Notes under the pieces: model-generated
The model's input: the letters and a program-made list of their open reading frames with translations, nothing else
The model's database searches: none
Told to the model about the DNA's origin: nothing
Translations under genes and position numbers: made by a program
In this document: positions 48,238 to 59,746 of the stretch, piece by piece
Position numbering within the stretch: position 1 is the stretch's first letter
Layout of the letters: each line of letters begins with the position of its first letter
From: Erodium maritimum
Taxonomy: Eukaryota; Streptophyta; Magnoliopsida; Geraniales; Geraniaceae
Length of the DNA stretch: 64,000 nucleotides
Direction of reading: 5' to 3'
Assembly (NCBI GenBank): GCA_963921825.1
Contig: OY997590.1
Coordinates: 57,340,012-57,404,011 of the forward strand

Positions 48238-49089
48238 GAATTAAATAACTAAAAGGAGTTTTCTGAGCCCATTCACATCGAACTCATCTACTCTAAGCTT
48301 CCGAGCTTCTACTACAACTTTGGTAGGCTCGGCCATGACTTGAGGGAGTGCACATGGGCTGTCAAAGGGCCCCCGCGATTTGATTCCTCTCTGTTGGAAT
48401 ACCAGAGGGATAAGATGATCAAGGCCTATGCGACGGATTGGGGAGAGGTTGATCGACCCTCTCCTCCCAATGGCGTCACCCCTAGAGGCACCTTGACCTT
48501 GCATAGGGCTCCTCGGGTTGCCTCAAGCTTCGTGCCTCCTGGTCTGAGGACTCGGGGTATGACCCGACTGGAAACCGTTCAGTCCCATGCTGGCTTGATT
48601 TTGAGGGGCCCGTCATCGCCCTTTGGTGAGGTAGGTGGGGCAACACATGGAGGTCTGGGGAGGAAGGAGGATGAAGTCCAGACACCCACTGAGGTAGCTG
48701 GAGAGGGAACTGGAGCACTCAAGAGGTTAGCTGCTAGAGCACCTCGGGAGGAGCAGGTAAGGGCGGAGAAACAGCCCCGCCAGGAGGAATGAGAGCCTGA
48801 AGGAGCATCGTGGACTGGCCCTGGGAGGGGTCCCATGTAGATGCTTTGCCTCCCACCATCATCGATGTTGAGATCCTGAATTTCCGGCGTCCCCTTCCCT
48901 CTTTCCGTATTCTGTCCTTGACTATATGACTTTCTAATACCGTCGGTGACGATTCTAGTGGTAAAATGATCAATGGGCCATTTCTCTTTCTGTCTGACCT
49001 TAGTGGCCTGAGAGTATGTTCCCTGACGCACGTCAATGTCCTGATGTAAATTTAACACAATTGTACCTTCCGCTCAAAAAAAGAATTAA
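48238..49089 (+). mobile_element. 5'-truncated ORF1-only LINE
   Basis: The body (about 48245-49082) holds the last part of ORF1 (open from at least 48256 to 48792) and a 3' region ending CCGCTCAAAAAAA. A weak 7-base duplication GAATTAA flanks it (48238-48244 and 49083-49089). ORF1 shows the end of a zinc knuckle (YYNFGRLGHDLRECTW, first cysteines replaced) and ends EKQPRQEE. Only 290 bp of 3' sequence follows, so there is no ORF2. Confidence 0.7.
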
Positions 49090-49938
49090 GATCAATCATG
49101 AACCCACAAATTTATGTTGATTGAGGCCAAAATGTCAAATTTAGTGGCACGAGGCGGGGCACCAAAATCCTAGTCGATAAAAAGTTGTAGAATGTCGTTT
49201 ATCACTCACTCTAAAGATTTGTATCAAAAACTTAAAACTATAACTAATTACAGTGAAACTAACAAGAACAATCTCAGCCGGAGAGATCTTGGCTCTGCGC
49301 ATTTACCAAAAACACCCCCAACTTTATTGATCTACTCAAGCATGCCCTTCCGTTAATTCATTATAGTTCCCGGAATAAGTAAAAACACGCATAGCCCAGC
49401 AAGGAGGAGAGGAGAGGGGAAAAGTACAGACAACCAAGCGCAGAGGAACATTTTCCCGGGAAAAAGAGAGAAAATTGTCCGAGACAAACAAAGTTGGCGA
49501 GAAAAAGCGAATTTTCTCACTGAACAAAAAGCAAGCATTTGACGGTTGTGCTAATCTGGGTCCGGTGAGATTTTTGTATTTATTTTTCGTTTTTTCCCTC
49601 GTGAGCATCTCTCTCATGGGAGCGTCCTCTGTCTCTGTAATTCATTGATCTGATTCAAAAACTCCGTAGACGATTGAAGCTATTTAAGTAACATTCTTCT
49701 CTTTCTGCTTCCTCCAGATTTAGGGCTCGTTTTGGTTTTCACGCCACCGCCGATTGGAGCGGATCGTTTTCTGTTTTTGTTCCCTGACCGAGCTAGGATT
49801 CACCGGCGTGGTTTGTCTGGATTTTCGTTGCTGTGGCATTGAATTTGGACGATTGGGTTTCTTGTGATTTGTGTTGCGGTAAAGGAAGAGGTGGGTGTTG
49901 AGGTGTTTCGATGAAGCGGCAATGAGGTTTGGGGAGAT
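49090..49938 (+). promoter_or_regulatory. Upstream region and 5' UTR of the GT106 gene
   Basis: The LINE tail ends about 850 bp before the start codon. Pyrimidine-rich leader sequence (CTTCTCTTTCTGCTTCCTCC) at about 49696-49716 suggests the transcript starts upstream of it. Two short upstream frames begin at 49911 and 49922. Confidence 0.5.
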
Positions 49939-49972
49939 ATGGAGGTTAGATCTGAGGGTGGTTTACACGTGA
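49911..49972 (+). promoter_or_regulatory. Two upstream ORFs at the GT106 start
   Basis: uORF1 is 49911-49925, encoding four residues and a stop. uORF2 is 49922-49972, 16 residues and a stop, and overlaps the main ATG at 49939 in another frame. Ribosomes using uORF2 pass the main start, which would lower translation. The effect is inferred. Confidence 0.55.
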
Positions 49973-52900
49973 GGTGCGATAAGCTTCCGGCGCCGGTGGT
50001 GATCCCGCGGACGCGGTTGCAGGTCTGGTTCATTCGCGTCTGCTCGAGCATTTTGCTCTGGACCTGTCTGGTTCAGCTGGTCGCCGTCGGGGAGCTTTGG
50101 CATCCGCGCGTTCTGGCTGAGATATCCAATACAATAGCCCAGCTAAGTTCATTTCCGTCCAATGTCCACCAGCCGCCGCCTCCTCTTCCTCCGGCAAGTG
50201 AGTTCCTTTTTGCATGCCATATATTACATGCCATGGATGATATTTATAATGCTTTGAGCTTGAGAAGTGCACATGGTCATCATGTTTACTAGTGATTATT
50301 GCATGAGACGTTTTAAGCTCTTACTGGAAATTCATGTGACAGTTTCATTACTTATGCTTATTAGAAACCATTCTATGGAGCAAGATTGTAACTGTTATGC
50401 TCTTTCCTGGGCTCTATCAATACGTGAGGTTGGAGTAGTGTTTTGATGATTCATGTAGGCATGTTTATCTATGTGATCTTCAACTCAAGTCTAAATTTTA
50501 CCTGCACTTAATCAGCTTAGTGATGCAGAATGCAAACCACTAAATCCTGGAGTATATTTTGTGTAATTGGTACTATCTTGACATTAATGAAGTTTTGAGT
50601 GACAGTTCGCAATCATGGTTTGGAAGTTTATATTTTAAGTTTCATGTCCTCGTTGTGTTAATTTTGGAGTTACTAGAAATTGAATCACCCGTTGCCGTGT
50701 CTCAATTTGCCTTCTTCCTTGAAAGTGAGCTTAGATTATCAATTGTCTCATCAGGAAAGGACAGGAACCAAAAGAGAAAAGAACAACAAAGTAATGGAGT
50801 TTAGCTGATATAGAATTTTGGGCTTTTCAGCATTGAAACTGCACTAGCTTGCTTGGGTCTTGATCAAGTGGCTGACTAATACAATTCCATTCTATGTTTT
50901 ATGGCCATTCCTCTTGCCCCCAAATTCATGTTACCTAGCAAATCCCTACCACACCCATCTCTTGGTTACTGTATGTATGAGCTAGTTATATGCATTTCAG
51001 ATAATCCAAATATCCTGGGGGTGGTCCCTTTGGTGTTGGGTATATTATTCATGGAACCAAAGCACTACTGCAAAACACACTTTAACTATGTCATATAACT
51101 GAACTCTTCAAGGGGGTTCCTTCTTTTTTAGCCACAAAATATGGTATTTTATCATTTGAAATTCTGCAGGGAACTATACAAGTAATGGCTTCCTTATAGT
51201 CTCGTGCAATGGGGGCTTGAACCAAATGCGTGCCGCGGTTCGTATTTACAATTTTGTTTGCTCTCTCTTTCCCAACTTTCATTTCCTGTGGTAAAAGATA
51301 AATATGGTGTTTCAGATCTGTGACATGGTGGCAGTTGCCCGGCTATTAAATCTAACTTTAGTTGTCCCAGAGCTTGATAAAACATCTTTCTGGGCTGATC
51401 CTAGGTACATGCATCACTACTTAAGGTCTATGAATTCCATTTACGATTGCTGCTTAAAGAAATTTGAACTCACCAGTTTCTTTCTTGAGGATATCATTGT
51501 GTAGGTATTCTTTTGGAAGGAATTTTGAATAGGTTTTTGACTTGGAGATCTTTTTGCAGTAATTTTAATGACATCTTTGATGTAAAACATTTCATTGATT
51601 CACTAAGAGATGAAGTGCGGATTATCAAGAGGATTCCGAAGAAGTTTAACAGGAAGTATGGAGAGCAACCACTTGAGATGCCTCCTGTCAGCTGGTCAAG
51701 TGAAAAATACTACTTGGAACAGGTTGACTTTCAACAGTTTGTGTCTGTTATGTATCTATTCAATAGAAGCTCGTTCTTTGGGCAAATGATGTGAAGATTT
51801 TAAACAAGTATTAATTTTGGTTATGTGGTGCAGGTCTTACCACTTTTTAGCAAGAATAAGGTGATACACTTCAACAAGACAGATGCACGTTTGGCTAACA
51901 ATGACCTCCCGCTTGACCTTCAGAAACTCAGGTGTCGTGTCAATTTCCAGGCACTAAGATTCACCCCCAAGATTGAGTCTTTGGGCCACAAATTGATTCG
52001 TGTTCTTCAGGAAAATGGACCTTTCATAGCTTTGCATCTAAGATACGAGATGGACATGTTGGCTTTCTCAGGTTGCACTCATGGTTGCAGTGACGAAGAG
52101 GCTGAAGAGCTCAAGCACTTGAGGTATTATTTTTTCTGTTTTGTTTAGTTTTAAGAGTTGATGTGTTGTACAAAAGCATGATCAGTGTGATGAACATATT
52201 CTTTTTGGCATGTATTATGCCCTGACAGATGATCATCTATATTCATAAACCATAATTGAAATGGTGTACTTGTATCATAACACAATTGTTGCATCGATCA
52301 TTGCATTCAGGTATGCATACATTTGGTGGAGAGATAAGGAGATAGTATCTGAAGATAGGAGACAACAAGGTTTTTGTCCACTCACACCGGAGGAGGCTGC
52401 TTTGATTTTGCAAGCATTAGGATACAATAATAGCACACAGATCTATATAGCATCCGGCGAGATTTATGGCAGTGAGCGGAGACTTGCAACACTAAGGGCT
52501 GCATTTCCTCGAATAGTGAGTTGTTACTTTCTTGCATATTTACCTTGTGAATCTTGATATCAGCATTTCCTTGTGGAAATTAGTGCTCTATCCTAAACTT
52601 TTTTAGTGAAGGACGCGTAAAAACTCTAAACCTTATCAACTGGTGAACAGTTGGAAGGTAAAAAAAAAAACTAGCTCTTGACTTGGGAGATCATGGCTAA
52701 TAGTTGAACTGAGGTAGAACCCCCTATTATTTATGATTAACTGAAACAAAACCTTATTTCAGGTAAAAAAGGAATCTCTGTTAGACCCGGTGGAGCTGCA
52801 GCAGTTTCAAAACCATTCATCTCAAATGGCTGCTCTGGACTTCATGGTCTCAGTGGCCAGCAACACTTTCATTCCCACCTACGATGGGAACATGGCGAAA

Positions 52901-53260
52901 CTTGTGGAAGGTCATCGCAGGTACTCTTTTATTCATCTTCTGAAACAGAGAAGAACAACAAGTACATGAATGTATTGGAATGTTCGGTAATGCAGGTTCT
53001 CCGGTTTCAAGAAATCCATTCTCCTGGATCGGAGAAGACTGATAGAGTTGGTGGACTCTTATCAGAACTCCACACTTCCATGGACGGAGTTCGTACGTGC
53101 TGTGCAGCTGGCACACAAGGAGAAGCAGGGACAGCCAATTCGCCGGAGGGTCATCCCGGACAGGCCAAAGGAGGAAGATTACTTCTATGCCAATCCACAG
53201 GAGTGCCTGTGCCAGGGATCTTTCAATTGGGATTCTTCCAAATCCAGCAGTCCACTGTGA
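49939..53260 (+). CDS. O-fucosyltransferase-like GT106 family glycosyltransferase
   Basis: The 498-residue protein is encoded by eight exons: 49939-50197, 51170-51237, 51316-51404, 51560-51722, 51834-52123, 52311-52515, 52763-52920 and 52996-53260. All introns are GT...AG and the exons sum to 1497 nt. It is a type II Golgi-type protein: short cytosolic end, membrane anchor at about 29-51, a proline-rich stem (79-86), then the catalytic domain from about 88. Family motifs present are NGGLNQMR (100-107), [32 protein letters not shown] (261-274, with the nucleotide-sugar-binding Arg263), [18 protein letters not shown] and [11 protein letters not shown]. The family includes pectin rhamnosyltransferases (RRT) and putative protein O-fucosyltransferases; this sequence looks closer to the uncharacterised AT1G14020/AT2G03280 group, so the sugar and acceptor are not known. 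The start is the ATG giving the family's usual short N-terminus. Confidence 0.95.
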
Positions 53261-53890
53261 CTGCAAAGCTTATGCCCACAACAGTTTTGTAGTAGAAAAC
53301 GGATCATTGTTCATTGTTTCCATTTTTGCATCCAACTTCTAAGCTCTACTTGTTCATTCTTTGTTCCAGTGCCTAAAAACTTATGATGGAACTTTACAGG
53401 GATAGTTACCAATGGCCTAGAAAAATGCATATCGGTGGTACAAGCCTATTGGGCCATGAAATGTCCTAGTGAAATGGGCCTGAGGCCACAAGACCCTAGC
53501 CTTGGTTAACCATAATACTAGATGTTCTAGATCAAAAGTTTAATTGACTAATCTCGTGTCCAAACAAAAGATTTAATTAATCTCATATTTTGTAGCTTTA
53601 CCTAAAACAAGTTTGTCTTTCTAGTATCTTTGAATGTTGAATTGAATCTGGATTTTTGGATTATTGAGACGCATCACCCTCTCTGTATATACATACATGG
53701 ATGCACGAACTAAATATTTACTTATGTTAGTTTCTCATTTTATGTTAATATTGACTTTGTCTTGATTATACATGTAGTTCTAATTTACTATATATAATTT
53801 AAATAATTTTGAATGTGACCGATAAAGACTCGGATTAGTCTGCGGTTGCATAAGGTTATAGTTCAGCCAACAACTTTATAATATATTTAG
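53261..53890 (+). other. GT106 3' UTR and downstream intergenic
   Basis: A 3' UTR is expected to about 53.4 kb. Beyond that the sequence is AT-rich with no recognised feature. Confidence 0.45.
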
Positions 53891-54197
53891 ATGTTGATCA
53901 TTAGTGTTTTTTTATCAACAAAGTATTATTAGAGGAACATGTTTTCAAACCGAAAACAAGTTTAAGGAAAAACCCTCTTACAACCAAGAGTATGCCTTGT
54001 GGACACCTCGAATCAGAACTAACTCAAAGAATGGGTACAATACAAATATAAAATTCCAGACATGACTAACTTGAAGAAAACAGAGAATTAGGGCCTAAAG
54101 AGGCAACAAACAATCCAACCAAAAAGGGTATGTAACGGAACTCTTACCCAAGAAAGTTTAACGACCAATAAAAAAACTAATGTTGATCATTAATGTT
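53891..54197 (-). mobile_element. 5'-truncated LINE 3' end
   Basis: The insert is 53909-54179 (271 bp). On the minus strand it ends TACTTTGTTGATAAAAAAA. It is flanked by ATGTTGATCATTAGTGTT (53891-53908) and ATGTTGATCATTAATGTT (54180-54197), an 18-base duplication with one mismatch. Only 3' untranslated sequence is present. Confidence 0.88.
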
Positions 54198-55790
54198 TAA
54201 TTAAGTCATCATTTAGTATATACATTATTTAGGAATTTAATCCCATGATGTTTTTTGAAAATGTGGTAAGAATAACATGGACTCATCCATAAGAAATGAA
54301 GGTCGAGCTAAAGTCAGATTACACCAATCATAATTGACATGTGTGCACAGTGCACCTATGTTTTGGCATGTCAATATGGTTTATCTGAGACTATTTTAAC
54401 TTATTCTTTGGAAGGAAAAAAAAACAATGGAAGATGATAAGGGATGCTGAAGGACTAAAGTGGCAATTTTGTCAAAATGACCCGAGTCAAAAATTATCAA
54501 TAGTCCCATTAGATACTGTAAAGACAAGTTCAAACCAAGTAGATTTGATTTGGTTAATTAATGTGGAAATTAAGATTTGTTATCCAACAACTTGCAGATA
54601 TCCTTCGAAGGGTTGCCATATTGACATTTTTGCATGTGAAGGCAATTATCGTATAGACTAATTGGTGACAAATTTAAAAGCATGTACAGTAGAAAGAATA
54701 GTACCAAAAAAGCATATTAAAGAATTGTATATTGATCGTATAAAAAAGTGAATCTCAGCCTCTTAATTCAATTGTGTTTCATAATGGTGAGAACCGGTTA
54801 GAAAATCGTATTGTAAGTGGATTATAACTGGATACAGTGAATATTATATAAAATAAAAATAAATTTGACAAAAGTAATTAATAATAACACAAATTAATTA
54901 TAAATAATATTAACACAAGTTATTAAAACTGAACTTCAACTTTTAAAGTTATATAAATAAATTTAACAAAATAAATTTAACAAATTTAATTAATAATAAA
55001 ATAAATTAACTAAACAAAATTAACAAATTAATTAATAATACACTTGTAATTAATTAATAATTGCATTGCATGTTTATTATATCCCTCCAAATCCTTAAAA
55101 CAAAAAGGAAATAATCTACCGGACTTTAAAAGTACGAATTTTCCCCTCTAAACGATCTCGAATTGCTGAAAAACATCGTAAATAATGGCAAAGCCATGAG
55201 TTTTGCTTGGGAGACCGACTCGACCTGAAAAATGCTAGGATTTCATCGGAAGCAGACACTGACGATTTTTACATTTTAGTAAAAAAAAATTGGGTTCATT
55301 TTAAATGTTGTCTAATATTTGTTATAGTGTGAAACTATCTATATGTACTTTAATTTTGGACTAATCATATTTAGTTAAATCTGATTTTATGTATTTTTTT
55401 TTAAAAAAACAATCGGGATGGCCACGAATCACGGTGTGACTGGCTGGCGTGCGACCAGCGACCCATAAACCAAAATATCGGGTCGCTAGTCGCTGGTCGC
55501 AATCACGACCCTCTATGTTGCGGTTCGTGGCCGCAGAAATCGCAGCCCACAGTGTGCGACCCGCGACCCGCTAAAGATAAGGGCGCGGTTTGTGGTTCGC
55601 TTCTGGGTCGTAGCATTGTAAATGCTCTAATGGAAACCCCTCTTATCTTAAAAACTATCAGAATCTATCATAACCACACACTCTTAAAATTCAACATTCA
55701 CCATGATGCCACATCATCACCCAAATCCACCCAAAATACACTCGCTCTCATCATTTCTCACGCAAGTAAGAGCATAATTATAATAGTATG
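54198..55790. other. Intergenic, AT-rich with one CpG-rich island
   Basis: 54.7-55.4 kb is very AT-rich. A CpG-rich island at about 55420-55620 (CGACCCGCGACCCGC, GGTCGCTAGTCGCTGGTCGC) resembles the island at 58500-58700 in wording. A frame at 54434-54661 has no domain. Confidence 0.4.
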
Positions 55791-55814
55791 GTGGCATGTG
55801 GACATGTGTCCATT

Positions 55815-57000
55815 TTTCTTAACCAATTCACTAATTTAACCATTTCCAATTCATTTAAACTCCGATTAGCTTCAAAATTGCGTTTTTTTTTCAAGAGCTA
55901 TCTATCAAATAACATATTAAATATATTTTGAAGTACGAAGATAAAAAGTTATATCGGGTGAGAAAAATAATGTAGAGTGTTGATAAATCTTCACTAATAA
56001 ATGTTTTATATCAGGGTGATCAAATTAGTCCTAAATATTGATAAAAAAACATGTACCGAAGTGATAAAAAACAAGTGATGAGGTGATAAAAATTAGGGAA
56101 AACTACCGATACCTACCCAAAACCATGCCCATTTAACTGTTGCTTACCTAAAATTTAAAATTAACTGATGCATACCCTGAAGTTTCGAAAATGTAACTTA
56201 AAAATGACGAAAATACCCTCAACTACACTCAATAATTATGTTAAAAAAATTATTTAAAAATTACTTTTGTTATATATATATATATATTTACTTATTAAGT
56301 GACTTCATTTTTATTTAAAAAAATCACTTCATTTATATTTTAAAAAATTATTTAAAAAAATCACTGAGGGTATTTTCGTCATTTTAGTTGATAAAAGGGG
56401 TTTTTAGTTACAAGTCATAACTTTAGGGTATGCATCAGTTAACTTTAGACTTCAGAGTAAATATCAGTTAAATGGACATGGTTTTGGGTAGGTAGTGGTA
56501 GTTTTCCCTAAAAATTATGTTAAATTTTGATAATAAGGGTCATAAACTAGAGTTTAGTGTTGATAAAAAAACATGTGATTGGGTGATAAAATACATGTAA
56601 TCTAGTGACAAAACCTAGTGTTTAGTGTTGTTAAAACTAGTGTTTAGTGTTGATAAAACTAGTGTTTAGTGTTGATAAAACTAGTGTTCAATGTTCATAA
56701 AAAACATGTGATAAAAATCATGTTTTGTTTTGGAAAATGAGCTGATGAAACTAGTGTTCAGTGTTGATATAAACAATATAAAGTGTTGATAAAATCAATG
56801 TAAATTGTTGATAAAAATTACCCAGATATAATTTTTTTAAATCAGACCAGAAATAAAAAATTTCGTGTTTCAAAATATATCATTACTGATCTTGATAGAA
56901 AGCTCTTGAAAAGTAAAAAAATATTGGCGCGAATTTGAAGCCAATCAGAGTTCAAACGAAGCGGGATTCATTAAATTAGTGAACTGGTAAAAAAGATGAT
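55815..57000. mobile_element. Inverted-repeat element with GTTGATAAAA minisatellite
   Basis: The left arm (about 55815-55935, ...TCACTAATTTAACC...CTCCGATTAGCTTC...AAGAGCT) pairs with the right arm (about 56880-56990, AGCTCTTGAAAA...GAAGCCAATCAGAGTT...AAATTAGTGAACTGG). The interior has a degenerate minisatellite of TGTTGATAAAACTAGTGTTTAG (about 56520-56820) and a nested MITE at 56096-56508. Exact ends and target duplication are not resolved. Confidence 0.6.
56087..56517. mobile_element. Mutator-type MITE with long inverted repeats (copy 2)
   Basis: The element is 56096-56508, GGGAAAACTACC...GGTAGTTTTCCC, flanked by the perfect 9-bp duplication TAAAAATTA (56087-56095 and 56509-56517). It is the reverse complement of the 4593-5059 copy, sharing the (TA)n core and TGAAGTGATTTTTT words. 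Confidence 0.88.
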
Positions 57001-57003
57001 ATG

Positions 57004-57442
57004 ATAGTTTTATGAGTAAATTACGTTGACATACCCCGTACCATACTCGTTTAACGGATAAATACCCCAAAATTATTTCGTAACGAAAACATACCCCGAA
57101 CTAACACTGAGTAACAACATCCCCCATTCCATCCATTTTGTCCATCTATTTTTAGGGTTAGATTTAGGTTTGGAGAGAGATTTAGGGTTGAAGTTGGTTT
57201 TACGATTGTAACACTACAGCTAGTTTCAGAATTTCCGAAAAAATGAACAATAAATGGAGGAAAAAATGGATGAAATGGGGGATGTTGTTTTTTTTTTATA
57301 TCAGCAAATAGTTATATTGAAATGGGGATGTTGTTACTAAATGTTATTTAGAGTTATGTTAACGTTACGAAACAAATTTGGGTTATTTATCCGTTAAATG
57401 CGTATAGTACGGGGTATGTCAACATAATTTACCATAGTTTTA
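57004..57442. mobile_element. Second family of long-palindrome MITE
   Basis: The element (57013-57433) has arms containing TTGACATACCCCGTAC and GTACGGGGTATGTCAAC and is flanked by the perfect 9-bp duplication ATAGTTTTA (57004-57012 and 57434-57442). It is non-coding. It contains the minute LINE insertion described next. Confidence 0.85.
57271..57335 (-). mobile_element. 28-bp LINE-tail insertion with target duplication
   Basis: TGAAATGGGG(G)ATGTTGTT is present at 57271-57289 and 57318-57335. Between them are 28 bases which on the minus strand read TTTGCTGATAT followed by about eight A bases, a typical plant LINE terminus. It is an extreme 5' truncation. Confidence 0.75.
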
Positions 57443-57830
57443 CTAAAAAGCCTCTACCACTTACCAAAAAGTGATGTATTTTTACGGTCAACAACTCAAT
57501 TGCATCTCATCCATCCATTTATCAAATGGATGGCTTGGATGGGTTCTCATAGATTTTAGGTTAAGGGTGAGTTTCTATTGATTTTCTTTATAGACTAATT
57601 TATGTTGTTTTAACACATGTTTCGAAATCAATGAGAAACTAAGTTCATGTCTTATTTTTCATAATTGTTTCTCTCTAGGAAAATCGTGTCTCTAGGGTTC
57701 GTTTCCCCTTCTTTTATCTTCTGGTCCATGCACGTCATTCTTGGGACAATTAAGTAATCCAACTAAATCACTAATAGCAGCAAATTCAGAGACTCCGGTT
57801 CAGTAATTCATTTAAAAATGTTCTTATTCT
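57443..57830. other. Intergenic, nothing recognised
   Basis: AT-rich sequence between two small elements, with no supported feature. Confidence 0.3.
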
Positions 57831-57834
57831 TTTT

Positions 57835-58410
57835 CCACCAATTTTATTAATTTGATATTTCCAGCTTCGTTTCAACTCCGATTTAATTTTTTATTTCTTC
57901 AATAATTTTCTTTTTCCAAGATCTATCTATCCAGTAGTATATCAAATATGTTTTGAAGTAAGAAAAGACATGCACAAGCAAAAATTATGATAGACACACT
58001 ATCTGTAAACCACATCTATCATATTCTCAAACTCACATCCCTCTTATTCTCAAACCATATCCCTCATATTCTCAACTCACATCACCATATTCTCAACCCA
58101 CAACACCTATATTCTCAAACCTATATCTCTCATATTCTCAAACCCACATCTCTCATATTCTCAAACCATATCCCTCATATTCTCAACTCACATCGCCATA
58201 TACTCAATCCACAACACTTATATTTGCAAACCACATCATAACTTTTTACACACATATCCACACATCTACACTCGTACACAAAACACATCAAAACATATTC
58301 AATACACTATTTGTTAGAAAGCCCTTGAAAAAAGAAGATAATTGGGGCAAGAAAAAAATAAATCGGAGTTGAAACGAAGCGGGAATCATTAAATTAGTAA
58401 ACTTGATTTA
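57835..58410. mobile_element. Inverted-repeat element with CATATTCTCAAACC minisatellite
   Basis: The left arm contains GCTTCGTTTCAACTCCGATTTA (57864-57885) and the right arm its exact complement (58359-58380). Extended similarity reaches the ATTAAATTAGTAAACT near 58390. The interior (58015-58240) is about ten degenerate units of CTCATATTCTCAAACCACATC. The arms are the same family as those of 55815-57000 but the interior differs. Confidence 0.65.
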
Positions 58411-58499
58411 AACAAAAAAGGCATTTTCTTAGTGCGACACTTGGCGCGTTGTGGTTAAGGTCGCAGGTTCAACATTCTCAAACCCACATCCCTCTTAAA

Positions 58500-58700
58500 G
58501 CAGCTACAGCACCGCGACCCGCGTTGCGAACCGTGAAACGAATCGCGTTTTTACGGTTCATGGGACGCGGGACGACGCGCTGTGGAGCGTCGTTTTTGCG
58601 GCCTACAAACCGAAAAAATGTGGTTCGGTCTGCAGCTTGCGACTCGCGCCGCAGGAACACGGGCTGCGGGTTGTGCGACCCGGGTCGCAGCGCCAACAAT
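58500..58700. other. CpG-rich island
   Basis: A dense set of CGCGACCCGCG, GCGAACCG and GACCCGGGTCGC words in otherwise AT-rich DNA, upstream of the transposon-associated gene. Reading frames here have no domain. Confidence 0.5.
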
Positions 58701-58913
58701 CTTGGCGTGACATTTGGCATATCGAAGGAAAAAAATTCCGACCTTTAGCAACAGTCGGAAATCACCAGTAGTTTTTTTAATTCATATAAACCCTAAATTC
58801 TAACCACCAACCCTTCTACAATTTCACTCTCACACTCTATAATTTCACTCTCCCATTCTCCAATTTCACTCTTCTATTTCCAATTTCCTATCCCTCTAAA
58901 GCATATCAAAAAA

Positions 58914-59706
58914 ATGTACGGCTCGGAAAGTCAGCGTTCGCATTCATCGGATGACAAACAATGTAGGGCAGACGATTTCGGATTGTGCCCCGATAACCTA
59001 GGCATCTTCCGCGACCTGTTGACGCAACCGTCCGAGAACTCCGCTTTCTCCCACTATATGCAACCGGGTTCCAGCTCAGGTACTTTCAAACTCTCTTTTT
59101 TGTTATTTATTTTTTTCTAATTTATTTTTGTAATTTAGTCTTGTAATTTATTTTTGCAATGTAGTCTTGTAATTTATTTTTGCAATGTAGTCTTGTAATT
59201 TTTTTTTTATTTTTTTTGTAATTTATTTATTTTTGCTCAACCCCACCCACTAGTACCGGTGAAGATTACACACCTCTCGATGGTGACTCCCAACAAGAAT
59301 GTCCATGTTCCGAACCGACCGAGGGAGGTTCTCAAGAAAGACCCCCTTCTCATACTACCGAGGGAGGTCCTTCTCGAAGAACCATTCTTGAAAGACCGTT
59401 GGGAAAGAAGTCTTCGAAGAGGAATGGGACGACCCTCACCGACCAAATGAGTGCCTTGACGAACACGGAACAAGCAAAAGCCAAGGCAGCACGAGAAAAA
59501 GCCGAGACGACACGAATAATGCTCGAAAGGGGCCGCCAATATCAAGACTTATTCAACCAATGACAACAAATCTTCGTCCAATACAATGCCTTGCAGGATA
59601 AGGACATCGCCAACTACGACGACGAGCAGGAGTCCCGACACGGTATGATGATGTCCCGATTGTGGGCACGAATGGAAGACCTTGATGATGAAATGAAACG
59701 TCTTCG

Positions 59707-59746
<40 letters not shown>

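Noticed and set aside
52850..53266. 138-codon minus-strand frame in the GT106 gene
   Set aside because: It is antisense to exons 7 and 8 of a well-supported gene and has no recognisable domain.
54434..54661. 75-codon frame as a possible small gene
   Set aside because: No domain, no splice or promoter context and AT-rich surroundings. It cannot be supported.
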